Origin: Phycisphaerales bacterium
GTDB taxonomy: Bacteria > Planctomycetota > Phycisphaerae > Phycisphaerales > UBA1924
Reading direction: 5' to 3'
Assembly: GCA_029213305.1 (NCBI GenBank)
Contig: JARGPA010000011.1
Span: 48,916 to 112,915, forward strand
Length of the DNA: 64,000 nt
In this document: piece after piece, positions 28,709 to 35,980 of the stretch
Layout of the letters: the number at the start of each line of letters is the position of its first letter
How positions within the stretch are numbered: position 1 is the first letter of the stretch
Position numbers and translations under genes: made by a program
The notes under the pieces: generated by a model
What the model was told of the DNA's origin: nothing
The model's database searches: none
What the model saw: the letters and a program-made list of their open reading frames with translations, nothing else

Positions 28709-29197
28709 ATGAACTACATTCAACTCACCGAGTTTTCAATTTATCTTCAACAACGCCCAGGCGAACTGGCAGGCCTTCTCGATGCTGCTCAAGCTGGTGG
28801 CGTGGAGATTTTGTCCGTATCTACCACTGAGCATCTTGATCGCGGCTGTGTTCGCTTGCTAGGACATCCAGAAGCGAATCTACGCCTTGTTTGTGAATCA
28901 ATGGTGGATGCTGGAGTTGGTCCCGTCGTCGAAGCACCCGTAGTGGGGATCTCGATCGAGGATCGTCCTGGTATTATCCGTGATCTTGCTGTGTTAATGA
29001 CGGATAATCGAATCAATGTTCGATATTGCTACACCATGCCTGAATCTCGGGTGAGTGGCCAATCCATGTGTATATTCCGTTTCGACGAGCACGAGGCAGC
29101 CATTGAACTCATCGAATCGTCTGACAGCCCGACAGTGGGAGTCGATATTTCAGATATGTCAGAGGATCGTTGTCCAAACGACGAATCCGCTGCTTGA
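28709..29197 (+). CDS. Tandem ACT-domain protein
   Basis: About 162 residues from ATG 28709; the open frame begins 15 bases earlier. Two ACT-type regulatory domains are visible: EFSIYLQQRPGELAGLLDAA and VGISIEDRPGIIRDLAVLM, each followed by a beta-alpha-beta pattern. Stand-alone double-ACT proteins usually bind an amino acid and regulate a biosynthetic enzyme or transcription factor; neither partner nor ligand is shown. No enzyme domain is present. nuoB follows by about 150 bases. Confidence 0.8.
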   Translation: MNYIQLTEFSIYLQQRPGELAGLLDAAQAGGVEILSVSTTEHLDRGCVRLLGHPEANLRLVCESMVDAGVGPVVEAPVVGISIEDRPGIIRDLAVLMTDNRINVRYCYTMPESRVSGQSMCIFRFDEHEAAIELIESSDSPTVGVDISDMSEDRCPNDESAA

Positions 29198-29344
29198 TTG
29201 ATCGATCACAGTATCACATAATTGTCCCCTGATTGCACTTGGATTCGACTTCAAAGAAGCACTTCCACGGGAATCATCGTGTATACTTGGATTACGCCGG
29301 ACAATCTTGTTCGGGTATGTAGTCTGTTTTGTGGAGAATGACGC

Positions 29345-29911
29345 ATGGGACTCGAAGGTGCCATTGTTACAGATAATGTTCTAACCACCCAACTCCGTAG
29401 GGTCGTCAACTGGTCTCGTCGATCGAGTCTTTGGCCGATGCCCTTTGCGACTGCGTGTTGTGGAATTGAACTGATGGCGACCGCGTCATCACGATTTGAC
29501 CTTGCTCGATTTGGAGCAGAAGTCATGCGGTTCTCACCGCGTCAAGCAGATCTCATGATCGTCGCAGGACGCGTGACAACAAAGATGCTCCCGGTTCTTC
29601 AGAGGATCTATGAGCAGATGCCTGAACCGAAGTGGGTGATCTCCATGGGAGCATGCGCATCAACTGGAGGCGTGTTCGATACATACGCAACAGTTCAAGG
29701 TGTTGATCAGTTCATCCCTGTTGATGTCTATGTGCCTGGGTGTCCTCCAAGACCTGAGATGCTGATCGAAGGGGTCATGGCAATCCAACGGCATATCGAT
29801 GAAGAAGGCATGCCTCCAACCGATAGCAACGGCAAGCGAGTCCCATTAGGAATTACAGTATCACCGACTGTTGCAATTAAACCACAACCTGTTGGACTCG
29901 GGATTAACTGA
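29345..29911 (+). CDS. nuoB: NADH-quinone oxidoreductase subunit B
   Basis: 188 residues, the complex I subunit that holds the terminal N2 [4Fe-4S] cluster. All four cluster ligands are in place: the CC pair in TACCGIE, the Cys of SMGACAS, and the Cys of PGCPPRP. GGAG lies about eight bases upstream of the ATG. Complex I genes normally form an operon (nuoA-N), but here nuoB stands alone and is followed by a terminator, so the rest of the complex must be elsewhere. The ACT gene upstream is unrelated to respiration. Confidence 0.95.
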   Translation: MGLEGAIVTDNVLTTQLRRVVNWSRRSSLWPMPFATACCGIELMATASSRFDLARFGAEVMRFSPRQADLMIVAGRVTTKMLPVLQRIYEQMPEPKWVISMGACASTGGVFDTYATVQGVDQFIPVDVYVPGCPPRPEMLIEGVMAIQRHIDEEGMPPTDSNGKRVPLGITVSPTVAIKPQPVGLGIN

Positions 29912-29944
29912 TTCCTTTTTAATGAACATCCATTGATCTCTCTG

Positions 29945-29969
29945 GCACTCGTTTCGGCGAGTGTTTTTT
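29945..29969 (+). terminator. Rho-independent terminator after nuoB
   Basis: CACTCG-TTTCGG-CGAGTG hairpin followed by TTTTTT, about 35 bases after the nuoB stop. Confidence 0.9.
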
Positions 29970-30007
29970 ATTGGCCATTAGTTAATGTGCTTAAACAATG
30001 TGTTCTT

Positions 30008-30042
30008 AAAAAAAGACCCTCTAGATTTCTCTAGAGGGTCTT
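30008..30042 (-). terminator. Terminator for the first exported-protein gene
   Basis: AAGACCCTCTAGA and TCTAGAGGGTCTT form a perfect 13-bp stem; on the minus strand it continues into seven T. It lies 80 bases beyond the stop of the 30123-30635 gene. Confidence 0.9.
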
Positions 30043-30122
30043 CAATTTTGATCATGTTGATTTCACTCTTTGATCAGAGATCATTTTGTGAGATCGAACA
30101 TTGTGCGATCATCGTTGTCGGA

Positions 30123-30635
30123 TTAGCGACGACGACGACCTGCAACCAAACCACCGAGTCCGAGAACTGCGAGTGAACCTGGAGTTGGAACGAAACCAGT
30201 ACCTGAAAGAGTAATGGTTGAACCAGCTTCGTAGATTGAATCGATTGCGTCTGGAAGATCGTCGAAGCCAACTTCGTATGCTTCGATGTCAAGCATGCCG
30301 CTTGCGCCGAGAACGATAGCTGATGCTTGTGATCCTGAGTAGTTAGCGTTGGAAACGGTGAATGCGTCGCCGAAACCAGGAGTTACTGTTTCGCTGTTAC
30401 CGAAGAAGCCCATTGTGTTTTCTTCAGCCCATGAAACGTCGAAGGTTGTGAGGTTCACGTCCCAAGCGATGTTTGTGATTGATGCGCCAGCACCAACAAG
30501 AACATTCATAACCATGTTGTTTGCGTCGCCTTGGAAGTCCCAGCTTTCGAGACCTGAAACGTCGATTACGAGTGTGTCTGCGTTAGCGAGGCCTGCTGCT
30601 GCAACGATTGCTGCGAGTGCGATTGTCTTCTTCAT
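30123..30635 (-). CDS. Exported PEP-CTERM-like protein, cluster member 1 (type A)
   Basis: 170 residues from the ATG at 30635, preceded by AGAGAG. Signal peptide KKTIALAAIVAAAGLANA, then a beta-rich domain of about 125 residues (DVSGLESWDFQGD, NIAWDVNLTTFDVSWAEE, GFGDAFTVSNANY, FDDLPDAIDSIYEAGSTI), and a C-terminal PTPGSLAVLGLGGL + RRRR tail. The tail is the planctomycete variant of the PEP-CTERM sorting signal, expected to be recognised by an exosortase. Its paralogues follow upstream to 34.5 kb. Function of the domain is unknown. Confidence 0.85.
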   Translation of the reverse strand: MKKTIALAAIVAAAGLANADTLVIDVSGLESWDFQGDANNMVMNVLVGAGASITNIAWDVNLTTFDVSWAEENTMGFFGNSETVTPGFGDAFTVSNANYSGSQASAIVLGASGMLDIEAYEVGFDDLPDAIDSIYEAGSTITLSGTGFVPTPGSLAVLGLGGLVAGRRRR

Positions 30636-30665
30636 TTTATTTCTCTCTTTCATAAGAACATGTTC

Positions 30666-30690
30666 TTATCGACGCTCCGCACGTCGATAA
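30666..30690. promoter_or_regulatory. 9-bp perfect inverted repeat upstream of cluster member 1
   Basis: TTATCGACG-CTCCGCA-CGTCGATAA lies about 30 bases 5' of the start codon of the minus-strand gene, suitable for an operator or leader hairpin. No binding protein is identified. Confidence 0.55.
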
Positions 30691-30912
30691 CAGATACCAA
30701 GTCGTTTTGAGTCTTGTCCCCTCTCAGGGTACTTCCACCCAATACACCCCTAGAATAGTAACTTGAATCTGTCTGTCAATGGTGTACTTGTAATAATTCT
30801 CCTAATTTACTGGCATTTCGCAAAATTACATATCGGTCTATGATTATTGAATTTATGGTTGTGAAGATGGGTATTCTGCACCCTGTTGCATTCCAAAAAC
30901 ATGAAGATATAA

Positions 30913-30946
30913 AAAAACCCCTCAAACACGAGTCTGAGGGGTTTTT
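30913..30946 (-). terminator. Terminator for cluster member 2
   Basis: AAAAACCCCTCA pairs with TGAGGGGTTTTT around a ten-base loop, giving a T-tail in both directions. It lies about 85 bases beyond the stop of the gene at 31032. The rest of 30691-31031 holds no recognised gene. Confidence 0.85.
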
Positions 30947-31031
30947 ATATTTTTGACATAACTCAAATCTGCTAAGCAAACAATGCTTTTCTGTGGGTCA
31001 GGATACAGACTTGAGCGATGTGTCTGTCGGA

Positions 31032-31616
31032 TTAGCGACGACGACGGCCAGCTACGAGACCACCGAGTCCGAGGACTGCGAGTGAACCTGGAGTTGGGAC
31101 ACCCTTAACTGCGAGGGTGATGATTGAGCCTTGCTCCCAGATTGAGTCGCCTGCACCTGCGTTGTCGACGAAGCTTTCGAAGAACTCGATGTCGAGGTTG
31201 CCAGCACCGTCAGTAACGATGTTTGGAAGTGCGTTGTCTGTGAGGTCAAGGATTCCGCCTGAGCTGTAGTTAGCGTTTGAAACTGAGAAGTCGTCGCCAA
31301 CACCAGCGGTGACGAAGATCTGTCCACCGAAGTTCATGACTGCTTCTGAGCCCCAGCTTGCGCCGAATGATGAAAGTGTTACGTCCCAGCCGAGGCCAGT
31401 AACTTCAGCACCAGCACCGAGTGCTACGCTGATAACAGTGTTCAATGCTGAACCTTGTGCATCGAAGTTTGTGATACCTGAGATATCAATAGTCATTGTT
31501 ACAGTTGGTGAACCAGCTGTATCAACTGTGTAGCCAGCGAAGTCGCCAGCTGAGATTGGGCTTGCGGTTGCGAGGCCAGCTGCTGCTGCCATTGCTGTAA
31601 TTGCGATTGCTTTCAT
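31032..31616 (-). CDS. Exported PEP-CTERM-like protein, cluster member 2 (type B)
   Basis: 194 residues from the ATG at 31616, with a GAGAAGAG ribosome-binding stretch. Signal peptide MKAIAITAMAAAAGLATA, then the type B beta-domain: DISGITNFDAQGSALN, GLGWDVTLSSFGASWGSEA, VGDDFSVSNANYSSGGILDL, DNAGAGDSIWEQGSII. The end is PTPGSLAVLGLGGLVAG + RRRR, the presumed sorting tail. Type B differs from type A in the SSGGILDL stretch in place of the SQASAIVLG stretch. Role unknown; probably surface attached. Confidence 0.85.
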   Translation of the reverse strand: MKAIAITAMAAAAGLATASPISAGDFAGYTVDTAGSPTVTMTIDISGITNFDAQGSALNTVISVALGAGAEVTGLGWDVTLSSFGASWGSEAVMNFGGQIFVTAGVGDDFSVSNANYSSGGILDLTDNALPNIVTDGAGNLDIEFFESFVDNAGAGDSIWEQGSIITLAVKGVPTPGSLAVLGLGGLVAGRRRR

Positions 31617-31834
31617 TTTCTCTTCTCTCTTTCGTTTGACAAACATTTGATCGGCCGACGCACAATACGCCTAGCCAAGACAATCCGAAGTTTTCAACAC
31701 TGTACCATTATCAAGAAGATTATCTCAAGATAAAAAATCCAGATACTGAAGATGTCGAACACAAACAACAAGTTTGAACAAGAGAACTCTCTATCTCTCT
31801 CTTGCAAACGGCTCTAAAGGAATATCAGAATGAA

Positions 31835-31901
31835 ACCCTCTTTGAGTCGTCGAACGACACAATGACATAGGTTAAAAACCTCAATGTCACACCAAGAGGG
31901 T
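31835..31901. ncRNA. Possible three-way-junction RNA element
   Basis: An outer stem ACCCTCTT(T)G / CAAGAGGGT (31835-31844 and 31893-31901) encloses arm 1, GTCGT-CGA-ACGAC (31846-31858), and arm 2, TGACAT-AGGTT-AAA-AACCT-ATGTCA (31863-31889). All stems are near perfect by eye. It is not a known riboswitch class to me. Strand is undetermined because the fold works on either; the nearest gene is minus-strand cluster member 2, about 220 bases away. Confidence 0.4.
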
Positions 31902-32117
31902 AGTGATTTTGTGAGGACTGTCAATAGAATCAGTGTTGAATTTGTTTAGAATTTGAATTATCAAGCGAATTCGATATATTTGGACCGATAATACAGAAAA
32001 AACCCAGTTCGGAGGGCATTTTCGGACGACTCACTTTGTTTAGTTACCGATAACTCGGTTGGATAAAATTCACGAAAATCGGCTAATAATAGCCAAACAG
32101 GATGGTCTTCTCCCGAA

Positions 32118-32147
32118 TTAAAAACATCTCCATAGACTATGGAGATG
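32118..32147 (-). terminator. Terminator for cluster member 3
   Basis: CATCTCCATA-GAC-TATGGAGATG hairpin followed on the minus strand by TTTTTA, 33 bases beyond the stop of the 32180 gene. Confidence 0.85.
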
Positions 32148-32179
32148 ATAGAGGCGATTCAGTTCGGATTTAACCTTAT

Positions 32180-32767
32180 TTATAGAGCTGTTCGTCTTCG
32201 GCGAGCACTGATTAATCCCGTGAAGCCGAGCAAGGCCAAAGTGCTTGGTGCTGGATAGATATGTTCTACATAAATCACAGAGCCTGCTTCGAAAACTGCA
32301 TCTCCGGATCCCGCGTTATCGACAAAGGTATCGAAGAACTCGATGTTGAGGATGAGATCGCCGCTAATTCGGATGTCATCTAGGCCGTTCTCTGTGAGAT
32401 CTAAGATCCCGCCTGAAGAGTAGTTTGTGTTACTCAATGAAAAATCATCTCCAGCTCCAGGAGCGAGGAAAAGTTGATCTTCAAAGCCAATTGTCGCTTC
32501 TGAAGCCCAACTTGCTCCGATTGTTGTGAGATTTACATCCCAGCCGAGGCCAGAAACTTCAACTCCAGTACCGAGAAAAAATGTGATAAAAATGTTCAAT
32601 GCTGAACCTTGAGCATCATAGAAATCGATTCCAGAGACATCGATTGTATGGACTGTAGCAGTTTCCGATTGAATGTCTCTCAGTTCTTGTTGATCGACAT
32701 TGGTGTGTTCTGCGTAAGCAAGTCCGCTTAGAGCGGCGACAACCGATACTGCTGTTTTGTTAATCAT
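32180..32767 (-). CDS. Exported PEP-CTERM-like protein, cluster member 3 (type B)
   Basis: 195 residues; AAGAGA before the ATG. Signal peptide INKTAVSVVAALSGLAYA, a short acidic stretch, then the type B domain (DVSGIDFYDAQGSALN, GLGWDVNLTTIGASWASEA, GAGDDFSLSNTNYSSGGILDL) and a YPAPSTLALLGFTGLISARRRR tail ending in TAL, which is slightly longer than in its siblings. About 97 residues are identical to member 4, because the DNA is identical over about 290 bp. Confidence 0.85.
   Translation of the reverse strand: MINKTAVSVVAALSGLAYAEHTNVDQQELRDIQSETATVHTIDVSGIDFYDAQGSALNIFITFFLGTGVEVSGLGWDVNLTTIGASWASEATIGFEDQLFLAPGAGDDFSLSNTNYSSGGILDLTENGLDDIRISGDLILNIEFFDTFVDNAGSGDAVFEAGSVIYVEHIYPAPSTLALLGFTGLISARRRRTAL
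32252..32542 (-). repeat. Copy 1 of a 291-bp identical direct repeat (inside cluster member 3)
   Basis: Reading the bases side by side, 32252-32542 and 32866-33156 agree at every position with a constant offset of 614. The flanks diverge immediately to partial similarity. It covers the 3' two-thirds of the coding domain. Confidence 0.85.
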
Positions 32768-32802
32768 GTCATTCTCTTTTACTGATTGTCGAATCGAGTT
32801 AA

Positions 32803-33390
32803 TTATCGACTACGACGAGACACGCGGAGTCCTGCAAAGCTGAAGAGCGCCAATGTGCCAGGTGTTGGATAGATATGTTCTACATAAATCACAGAGCCTG
32901 CTTCGAAAACTGCATCTCCGGATCCCGCGTTATCGACAAAGGTATCGAAGAACTCGATGTTGAGGATGAGATCGCCGCTAATTCGGATGTCATCTAGGCC
33001 GTTCTCTGTGAGATCTAAGATCCCGCCTGAAGAGTAGTTTGTGTTACTCAATGAAAAATCATCTCCAGCTCCAGGAGCGAGGAAAAGTTGATCTTCAAAG
33101 CCAATTGTCGCTTCTGAAGCCCAACTTGCTCCGATTGTTGTGAGATTTACATCCCAACCAATACCAATAACATCGATGAATCCAGAGGCCGGGAAGAGCA
33201 ACTCAATACGATCATTGAGTGATGACCCCTGAGCGTCATTGAACCAGATCCCTGAGACATCGATCGTGTGGACAATGCCAAAACCGTTCCCTGCTTGAAT
33301 ATCACTGGGTTCTTGTTGATCAAGATTAGTGTGCTCTGCGTGAGCAAGTCCACAGAGTGCGGCGATGATTGAAACTGAAGTTTTATTCAT
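32803..33390 (-). CDS. Exported PEP-CTERM-like protein, cluster member 4 (type B)
   Basis: 195 residues from the ATG at 33390 (open frame to 33402). Signal peptide NKTSVSIIAALCGLAHA; the first third (DVSGIWFNDAQGSSLN..., GIGWDVNLTT) differs from member 3 while the rest is identical to it. The tail is YPTPGTLALFSFAGLRVSRRSR, with the last RRRR altered to RRSR. Probably surface-displayed; function unknown. Confidence 0.83.
   Translation of the reverse strand: MNKTSVSIIAALCGLAHAEHTNLDQQEPSDIQAGNGFGIVHTIDVSGIWFNDAQGSSLNDRIELLFPASGFIDVIGIGWDVNLTTIGASWASEATIGFEDQLFLAPGAGDDFSLSNTNYSSGGILDLTENGLDDIRISGDLILNIEFFDTFVDNAGSGDAVFEAGSVIYVEHIYPTPGTLALFSFAGLRVSRRSR
32866..33156 (-). repeat. Copy 2 of the 291-bp identical direct repeat (inside cluster member 4)
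   Basis: Identical to 32252-32542 by direct comparison. The absence of even silent changes points to a very recent duplication or gene conversion between members 3 and 4. Confidence 0.85.
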
Positions 33391-33427
33391 GATGTACTGC
33401 ATTCATTGATTAAGTACTTTGAAAGAT

Positions 33428-33949
33428 TTATCGGCGACGGCGAGAGACGCAGAGTCCTGTGAACCCAAAGAGTGCGATCGTGCTTGGTGTTGGATAAAGC
33501 GTGCGCCCGTGGAATGTGATGGTTGATCCGGCTTCAAAATAGGAGTCAATTGCGTCCGCGTTGTCGTCAAATCCAAATTCATAGAACTCAATATCAAGCA
33601 TAGCGTCAGCACCTAAAACTATAGATGATGCTTGTGAACCTTGGTAATTCATATTGGATACAGGGAAACCATCACCAAAACCGGGTGTAATTTGCTCAAT
33701 ATTGCCCATGAGTCCGATCGTAGATTCTTCTGCCCAACTAACTCCAACTGTCGTTAGGTTAATATTCCATGAGATATGGGTGATAGACGCAGATGGGCCA
33801 AGCATGATATTCGCGATCTCATTCTGAGGATCCCCTTGAAAATCCCAGCTTGAATATCCAGAGATATCAATAGTGACCATATCTCCAAAGCTGTTTGTTG
33901 AAGCGAGCCCACAGAGTGCCGCGACGATTGATATTGCTGTTTTATTCAT
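33428..33949 (-). CDS. Exported PEP-CTERM-like protein, cluster member 5 (type A)
   Basis: 173 residues from the ATG at 33949 (a preceding AAGGA is suitably placed; upstream ATGs also exist to 33976). Signal peptide NKTAISIVAALCGLASTNSFG, then the type A domain (DISGYSSWDFQGDPQNE, SWNINLTTVGVSWAEE, GFGDGFPVSNMNYQGSQAS, DDNADAIDSYFEAGSTI) and a YPTPSTIALFGFTGLCVS + RRRR tail. Confidence 0.83.
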   Translation of the reverse strand: MNKTAISIVAALCGLASTNSFGDMVTIDISGYSSWDFQGDPQNEIANIMLGPSASITHISWNINLTTVGVSWAEESTIGLMGNIEQITPGFGDGFPVSNMNYQGSQASSIVLGADAMLDIEFYEFGFDDNADAIDSYFEAGSTITFHGRTLYPTPSTIALFGFTGLCVSRRRR

Positions 33950-33985
33950 CATGTCCTTCATACGTTGATTATCCAATTGAACTAG

Positions 33986-34513
33986 TTATCGACGACGACG
34001 AGAGACGCAGAGTCCTGCAAAGCTGAAGAGTGCCAATGTGCCAGGAGTGGGGTAGAGGGAATTGAAACTGAATGAGATTGTTGAACCTGCTTCAAAGTAA
34101 GAATCAATCGCATTCGCGTTATCGTCAAATCCAGTTTCATAGAATTCAACGTCAAGCATGCCATCCGAACCTAGAACTATCGCTGTGGCTTGTGAGCCTT
34201 GATAGTTCATATTGGATACAGTAAAAGCATCGCCAAATCCGGGCACTATTTGCTCAAAGTTACCCTGTAGTCCAATTGTCAGTTCTTCTGCCCAACTGAA
34301 TCCAACAGTCGTCAGGTTTAAATCCCATGAGATATTGGTGAGTGTTTGACTGGAGCAAAACATAACAACTGCGGTCTCGTTCTGTGGGTCCCCTTGGAAA
34401 CCCCAGCTTGAATATCCTGAGATATCAACGGTAATCGTTTCTCCGAAGCTGTTTGTTGAAGCGAGCCCTGCTGTTGCAACAATGACAATAGCCGGTAGTG
34501 AATTGAGTTTCAT
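33986..34513 (-). CDS. Exported PEP-CTERM-like protein, cluster member 6 (type A)
   Basis: 175 residues. Signal peptide KLNSLPAIVIVATAGLASTNSFG, closely shared with member 5, then DISGYSSWGFQGDPQNE, SWDLNLTTVGFSWAEE, GFGDAFTVSNMNYQGSQATAIV and DDNANAIDSYFEAGSTI. Tail YPTPGTLALFSFAGLCVS + RRRR. It is the first gene of a tightly packed series (members 6, 5, 4, 3 spaced by 36-38 bases between stop and next start), so members 6 to 3 are likely one transcript. Confidence 0.83.
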   Translation of the reverse strand: MKLNSLPAIVIVATAGLASTNSFGETITVDISGYSSWGFQGDPQNETAVVMFCSSQTLTNISWDLNLTTVGFSWAEELTIGLQGNFEQIVPGFGDAFTVSNMNYQGSQATAIVLGSDGMLDVEFYETGFDDNANAIDSYFEAGSTISFSFNSLYPTPGTLALFSFAGLCVSRRRR

Positions 34514-34635
34514 TTGTTAATAATCTCTCAAAAGTTATGAATGGAGCAATGTTCTATATAAAAGCATACTAATGAATTTTACGGAATAGAACAAGCAATA
34601 AAGGGTGGATTCAGATCGGATCTGTATGTAGAAAA

Positions 34636-34667
34636 TAAAAACACGCTCGAACAACAGTTCGAGCGTG
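34636..34667 (-). terminator. Terminator after rpmH
   Basis: CACGCTCGAAC pairs with GTTCGAGCGTG; on the minus strand it runs into TTTTTATTTTC. It lies about 60 bases beyond the rpmH stop. Confidence 0.9.
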
Positions 34668-34725
34668 CAGAAAATCAAAAGGGATCAATGGTATTGATCT
34701 GAATGTAAACCTACAGGCTTACAAT

Positions 34726-34866
34726 TTAGATAGTTTCGAGTTTGCGGCCCATTGAGCGACGACGGTTGAGAAGCTTGCGGCCACTCTTGGTCTTCATGCG
34801 TGCGCGGAATCCGAATGATCGGCGGCGTTTCGTGTTACTCTTGCGGCGTGGGTAATGTGTTGCCAT
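34726..34866 (-). CDS. rpmH: 50S ribosomal protein L34
   Basis: A 46-residue protein read on the minus strand that starts [20 protein letters not shown] and ends SMGRKLETI; the [19 protein letters not shown] core is the L34 signature. AGGAG lies nine to ten bases before the ATG. L34 sits in the 50S subunit near the protein exit region and is usually paired with rnpA, often near dnaA; neither is adjacent here, and it is transcribed alone with its own terminator. Confidence 0.95.
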   Translation of the reverse strand: MATHYPRRKSNTKRRRSFGFRARMKTKSGRKLLNRRRSMGRKLETI

Positions 34867-35185
34867 ATCTAAAGTCTCCTAAATACACGATCACTCTAAG
34901 ATCGTTCCCCGGTATCGAGGGCGGTTACTGTAGACTCGATGCTTCGGATCGTCCACAGCCTTTCGAGCGTAGTGATGCAAATTCATTGGACTCGGAAGCT
35001 TATAGAGCAGATAATACAGTGTCGTCGTGGCGAATCTATCAAATCACTCGACTTCGCGGCTGATTGTTCGGTGTTTATAAGGCGATTGGGTTTGCTCCAA
35101 GCGTCAGGACGATAAACACTCAGCAACCGATCGTGGACTCTCGTCCGATTCTGTGTAATTCGTCACATGGTTAATTGAACCCCGG
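34867..35185. other. Intergenic region between rpmH and rnc
   Basis: No gene is recognised. It must contain the divergent promoters of rpmH and rnc. A long-range inverted repeat GTGTTTAT (35071-35078) / ATAAACAC (35112-35119) encloses a TTGG/CCAA stem, so part of this leader may fold. No DnaA-box cluster is seen. Confidence 0.45.
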
Positions 35186-35242
35186 CGCGGCGGATGTTGT
35201 TTTGACATCTCCCGCGTCTTCACATCTGACTTGATAGATGTG
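35186..35242 (+). promoter_or_regulatory. Two leader hairpins directly upstream of rnc
   Basis: The first (35186-35216) pairs CGCGG with CCGCG and GATGT with ACATC around a TGTTTTG loop, interrupted by small bulges. The second (35221-35242) pairs CACATCT with AGATGTG around an eight-base loop and ends three bases before the ribosome binding site. RNase III of E. coli cleaves its own leader hairpin to limit expression; these could play that role. Confidence 0.5.
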
Positions 35243-35255
35243 TTGGGAGTGTGTG

Positions 35256-35978
35256 ATGAATGATGAGGTCCGGGCACAAGCCCAACGGATACTTGGATAT
35301 CAGTTTAATGATCCCTCGTTAATTGATTTGTCCCTACGACACGCGTCGATTTCTGATTCGCGTCTCGATTCGAATGAACGACTTGAGTTCCTTGGTGATT
35401 CAATCCTTGGGATGATTGTGTGTGAACGAATCTTCACCCGTTACCCAGACTATCTCGAAGGAGAAATGACCAAGATCAAGTCGCTCGCCGTGTCGAGAAA
35501 GATCTGTGCAAAGATTGCGATCGAACTCGGTCTCGATCAACTCATTATTGTCGGCAAAGGGATGCTCACACAACCTGCGCTCCCTCAGTCCCTCGCCGCG
35601 GCGGTGCTTGAGTCGGTAATTGCTGCATTGTACATCGATGGTGGAATGGACACAGTTCGAGGATTCCTTGAGCCTTTACTCGATCCATTGCTTGATGAAG
35701 CGGTCGATTCTGGACATCAAAACAACTTCAAAAGCGTCCTTCAACAACATGCACAAAAAGCGTTCGGAGTTTCTCCGAGTTACCGAGTGTTAAACGAGAA
35801 AGGACCAGATCATGCCAAAGCGTTCCACATCGCAGTTGAACTCGACGGCCAACGATTTGATCCATGTTGGGGACAATCAAAAAAATCTGCTGAACAAGGC
35901 GCTGCAAAGAGCGCGCTTACTCATCTGGGACTAATCAAATCAGAAATCATCACTCAGCCGGATGAGAATGAAGAGTAG
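35256..35978 (+). CDS. rnc: Ribonuclease III
   Basis: 240 residues from the ATG at 35256 (GGGAG six bases upstream). An N-terminal RNase III domain carries the signature ERLEFLGDSILGM, with the catalytic Glu/Asp pair, and a second conserved acidic residue in AAVLESVIAALYIDGG. The C-terminal part (about 165-240) is a double-stranded RNA-binding domain (NFKSVLQQHAQ...SAEQGAAKSALTHLG). It cleaves double-stranded RNA for rRNA and mRNA processing. It is convergent with the EEP gene, two bases apart. Confidence 0.95.
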   Translation: MNDEVRAQAQRILGYQFNDPSLIDLSLRHASISDSRLDSNERLEFLGDSILGMIVCERIFTRYPDYLEGEMTKIKSLAVSRKICAKIAIELGLDQLIIVGKGMLTQPALPQSLAAAVLESVIAALYIDGGMDTVRGFLEPLLDPLLDEAVDSGHQNNFKSVLQQHAQKAFGVSPSYRVLNEKGPDHAKAFHIAVELDGQRFDPCWGQSKKSAEQGAAKSALTHLGLIKSEIITQPDENEE

Positions 35979-35980
35979 CG

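Larger units (their letters stand above)
31617..32179. other. Intergenic region within the exported-protein cluster
   Basis: No coding frame is supported in these 560 bases. It contains the three-way-junction-like element at 31835-31901, a terminator at 32118-32147 and otherwise AT-rich sequence, with ACCGATAACTCGGT as a short hairpin near 32047. The promoter of cluster member 2 must lie here. Confidence 0.6.

Noticed and set aside
32252..33156. Repeats in the exported-protein cluster as a possible CRISPR array
   Set aside because: The repeats are 291 bp, inside genes and only two copies; no short repeat-spacer pattern exists.
34867..35185. Replication origin near rpmH
   Set aside because: No cluster of DnaA boxes (TTATCCACA-like) and no dnaA or dnaN adjacent; one partial GTCCACAG is not evidence.
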